Assembly: GCA_903866355.1 (NCBI GenBank)
Contig: CAIPNE010000221.1
Location: 1 to 8,186, forward strand
Reading direction: 5' to 3'
Length of the DNA stretch: 8,186 nt
From: an uncultured Gammaproteobacteria bacterium
GTDB lineage: Bacteria; Pseudomonadota; Gammaproteobacteria; Ga0077536
Every line of letters begins with the position of its first letter. Positions within the stretch are counted from its first letter, which is position 1. The notes under the pieces are model-generated. The model did not search any database and was not told the DNA's origin. It worked only from the letters and a program-made list of their open reading frames with translations. Made by a program: the position numbers and the translations under genes. Below, piece after piece: positions 6,470 through 8,186 of the stretch.

Positions 6470-6901
6470 CTAGGCAAAAACATGACGGGTGAGGTAGACG
6501 GTCAAAAAGCCACTCGCCATAAACGTGAGGGTGGCGACGATGGAGCGTGGCGCGAGCCGCGAGATGCCACACACACCGTGCCCGCTGGTACAACCAGCGC
6601 CTAGGCGCGTGCCGAAACCCACCAGCAGCCCCGCTCCCACCAGCAGCGGGGTATCGGCGTTAATGCTGGCTACCGGAAAGGTCGCGAACAGTCCATACGC
6701 CAGCGGCGCCAGTAGCAGGCCGGCCACGAAAGCCACGCGCCAGTCCACATCGCCGCGTCGTGGGTGCAGTAGCCCACCGATGATGCCGCTGATGCCAGCT
6801 ATCCGCCCATTGAGCAGCACGAACAGTGCAGTGGCCAAACCCAGCAGCGCGCCGCCTGCTAAGGACGTCCACGGGGTGAAATGTTGCCAGTCTATTGTCA
6901 T
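6470..6901 (-). CDS. YeeE/YedE half-size sulfur permease subunit
   Basis: A 143-residue inner-membrane protein with about four hydrophobic segments. NGRIAGISGIIGGLL (31-45) and GFGTRLGAGCTSGHGVCGISR (95-115; Cys104, His108, Cys111) are the YeeE/YedE signature; conserved cysteines in the TsuA relatives carry sulfur species through the pore. A near-perfect ribosome site (GGAGG, 8 bases upstream) sets the ATG at 6901, 15 bases after the repressor stop. Its own stop overlaps the ribosome site of its partner gene, so the two subunits are probably made in fixed ratio. Transport of thiosulfate or another reduced sulfur compound is inferred from family and neighbours. Confidence 0.92.
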   Translation of the reverse strand: MTIDWQHFTPWTSLAGGALLGLATALFVLLNGRIAGISGIIGGLLHPRRGDVDWRVAFVAGLLLAPLAYGLFATFPVASINADTPLLVGAGLLVGFGTRLGAGCTSGHGVCGISRLAPRSIVATLTFMASGFLTVYLTRHVFA

Positions 6902-6916
6902 AAAAAAATCCTCCGT

Positions 6917-7264
6917 TTAGCGGGTACAGAAAAGTTCGTACAAATGCGCCAGCGTGCTTTGCACCTTGGCGTCTGCGAGCCGGTAATAAATATTTTTCCC
7001 CTCGCGGCGTGTGCTCACCAGACCATCAGCGCGCAGCACGCCCAGCTGTTGGGAGAGTGTGGGCTGACGAATTTCGAGTAGTTGCTCCAGATCACCCACA
7101 CAGCGTTCTCCGCCCGTTAATTGGCACAACAACAAGAGGCGATCTTCATTAGCCAATAGCCGTAAAAAAGCGGCGGCGCTGGTCGCGGCTAACCGCAGTG
7201 TGGGGATGTCGAGAATGGTGCTGGTGGTCATGGCCGGCTCTAGGATGCTGCTGGGTGGAGTCAA
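6917..7264 (-). CDS. bigR: ArsR/SmtB-family repressor of BigR/SqrR (reactive-sulfur-sensing) type
   Basis: A 115-residue winged-helix dimeric repressor. The core runs from LRLLANEDRLLLLCQL (34-49) through the recognition helix IRQPTLSQQLGVLRADGLV (65-83) and the wing TRREGKNIYYRL (85-96). Cys47 and Cys113 are 66 residues apart, the same spacing as Cys42/Cys108 of BigR and Cys41/Cys107 of SqrR, whose disulfide or polysulfide link releases DNA. Cys55 (GERCVGDL) is an extra cysteine. No metal-binding ELCVCDL-type motif is present. The outer start is a TTG at 7264 with AAGGA (7269-7273) four bases before it; the ATG at 7231 (104 residues) is the alternative, with a poorer ribosome site. First gene of the leftward operon; it likely represses itself, the operon and the divergent dioxygenase through the AT-rich region. 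Confidence 0.88.
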   Translation of the reverse strand: MTPPSSILEPAMTTSTILDIPTLRLAATSAAAFLRLLANEDRLLLLCQLTGGERCVGDLEQLLEIRQPTLSQQLGVLRADGLVSTRREGKNIYYRLADAKVQSTLAHLYELFCTR

Positions 7265-7332
7265 AAAGTCCTTCGCTATTAATTTACCTTTAAATATATT
7301 ATAAAAATAGAAATTAATTTGAGGCGCTTCAC
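7265..7332. promoter_or_regulatory. Divergent promoter/operator region, AT-rich
   Basis: This 68-base gap serves two divergent genes. From 7277 to 7320 only 3 of 44 bases are G or C, in otherwise GC-rich DNA. Perfect 8-base inverted arms, ATTAATTT (7278-7285) and AAATTAAT (7311-7318), flank a core with the palindrome AATATATT (7293-7300). On the - strand TATAAT (7303-7298) is a perfect -10 for the repressor operon. On the + strand TATATT (7295-7300) or TATAAA (7300-7305) could be the -10 for the dioxygenase. No good -35 is seen for either. BigR is known to bind a TA-rich palindrome over its -10 region, so this is the likely operator. The dioxygenase ribosome site is GAGG at 7321-7324, 8 bases before its ATG. 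Confidence 0.65.
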
Positions 7333-8186
7333 ATGCAACCGATCGTCGAGTCTTTCTTTGACCCCGTGACGGGCACTTTTACGCACGTGCTCTACGCCGA
7401 GCCGGGTGGCCAGGCGGCGATCATCGACCCGGTGCTGGACTACGACCCCAAATCAGGGCGCACCACCACCACCTCCGCCGATCGCGTTATCGCCTTTGTG
7501 CGCGAACAGGCACTGTCCGTTCAGTGGTTACTCGAAACCCATGTCCATGCCGACCACCTCTCTGGCGCGCATTACTTGCAAGCCTGTTTGGGGGGCAGCG
7601 TTGGCATTGGTGAAGAGGTCACTGTGGTGCAGGCGACGTTCTCGAAAATATTCAATTTGGGCGCTAATTTCCCGATCGATGGCGCGCAGTTTCAACGGCT
7701 CCTCAAGGATGACGAACACTTCGCGATTGGCCCGTTGGACTGTCGAGTGTTAGCGGTGCCCGGCCATACCCCGGCCTGTGTGGCGTATTTGGTTGGGGAC
7801 GCGCTGTTTGTCGGTGATACGTTATTTATGCCGGACACGGGCACGGCGCGCTGTGACTTCCCGGGCGGCGATGCCACCACGCTTTATCGCTCTATTCGTC
7901 GACTGCTAGAACTGCCGGCGGCGACGCGAATTTTCCTGTGTCACGATTATCCGCCCAGCACGCGCGATCCCACCGCGCTCACCAGCGTGGCGGCCCAGCG
8001 TGAGGCCAATATCCATGTTCACGATGGCGTGTCGGAAGCGGCTTTCGTGCAGCTGCGTACGGCTCGGGACCTGACGCTCGCGATGCCGGTGCTGCTTCTC
8101 CCCTCCATTCAAATCAACATTCGGGCTGGGGAATTTCCGCCGATCGAAGACAACGGGACGCGCTATCTTAAAATTCCGCTGAATGC
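7333..8186 (+). CDS. Metallo-beta-lactamase-fold persulfide dioxygenase (Blh/ETHE1-like), 3' edge partial
   Basis: The frame is open from the ATG at 7333 to the window end (284 codons visible). The product is an MBL-fold non-haem iron enzyme of the persulfide dioxygenase group, which oxidises glutathione persulfide to sulfite and glutathione in the cytoplasm. THVHADH (69-75) is the metal motif. From the ETHE1 pattern the iron ligands should be His70, His145 (PGHTPA) and Asp162 (VGDTLF). His72, Asp74, His75 and His204 (CHDY) complete the usual set. GTARCDFPGGD (170-180) is the hallmark after the third ligand, with Arg173 expected near glutathione. The visible end, NGTRYLKIPLN, is close to where family members stop, so only a few residues are missing. 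It lacks an N-terminal DUF442 domain, which is encoded separately on the other strand. Likely controlled by the adjacent repressor. Confidence 0.93.
   Translation, partial: MQPIVESFFDPVTGTFTHVLYAEPGGQAAIIDPVLDYDPKSGRTTTTSADRVIAFVREQALSVQWLLETHVHADHLSGAHYLQACLGGSVGIGEEVTVVQATFSKIFNLGANFPIDGAQFQRLLKDDEHFAIGPLDCRVLAVPGHTPACVAYLVGDALFVGDTLFMPDTGTARCDFPGGDATTLYRSIRRLLELPAATRIFLCHDYPPSTRDPTALTSVAAQREANIHVHDGVSEAAFVQLRTARDLTLAMPVLLLPSIQINIRAGEFPPIEDNGTRYLKIPLN

Noticed and set aside
6047..6604. 185-codon open frame on the + strand
   Set aside because: It lies antisense across both YeeE genes, which have clear family motifs and ribosome sites. The translation is low-complexity Pro/Ala/Ser/Thr typical of a shadow frame in GC-rich DNA.
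7406..7753. 115-codon + strand frame
   Set aside because: It lies within the persulfide dioxygenase gene in a different frame; the dioxygenase frame carries all the family motifs.

Overview
The window is GC-rich, densely coded bacterial chromosome. It suggests a proteobacterium that oxidises or detoxifies reduced sulfur. The clues are a BigR/SqrR-type ArsR repressor next to a persulfide dioxygenase, paired half-size YeeE/YedE permeases, a DUF1631-like protein and an HU paralogue with a basic Ala/Lys-rich tail. The genus cannot be fixed from this stretch.

Left part, + strand: the window opens inside a glycoside hydrolase family 57 gene of the 4-alpha-glucanotransferase/alpha-amylase type (bases 2-1357, 5' end missing). 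A stand-alone 181-residue protein follows (1419-1964) that resembles only the C-terminal part of the much larger DUF1631 proteins. An intergenic stretch with inverted repeats (1965-2218) separates this pair from a convergent HU-family DNA-binding protein gene (2219-2611, - strand). A 433-base gap without a convincing gene comes next (2612-3044). It holds a strong hairpin at 2949-2972 whose wobble pairs favour the - strand RNA, so it probably belongs to the 3' end of the next operon.

Right part, - strand: a tightly packed six-gene unit reads leftward from about 7264 to 3045. In order it encodes an ArsR repressor with the dithiol cysteine spacing of BigR/SqrR, two half-size YeeE/YedE sulfur permease subunits, a rhodanese/phosphatase-like DUF442 (TIGR01244) protein, a SulP/SLC26 anion transporter with a STAS domain, and a short-chain dehydrogenase. 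Junctions are 1- to 15-base gaps or overlaps (TGATG, GTGA, a Shine-Dalgarno overlapping a stop), so the genes are very likely co-transcribed and partly translationally coupled.

Divergent from this operon, at 7333 and running off the right end, is a metallo-beta-lactamase-fold persulfide dioxygenase gene that is open to the window edge and almost complete. The space between it and the repressor is an AT-rich island with 8-base inverted arms (ATTAATTT/AAATTAAT), a good candidate for the repressor operator.

Taken together, the right half looks like a sulfide/persulfide response locus: the repressor senses reactive sulfur, the dioxygenase oxidises persulfide to sulfite, the DUF442/rhodanese-like protein handles sulfane sulfur, and YeeE and SulP proteins move sulfur species or oxyanions. 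In the known bigR loci the DUF442 and dioxygenase domains are commonly fused as Blh. Here they are separate genes on opposite strands, and a SulP transporter and an SDR have been added. I see no wholly unprecedented system; the rearranged sulfur locus is the most interesting part.
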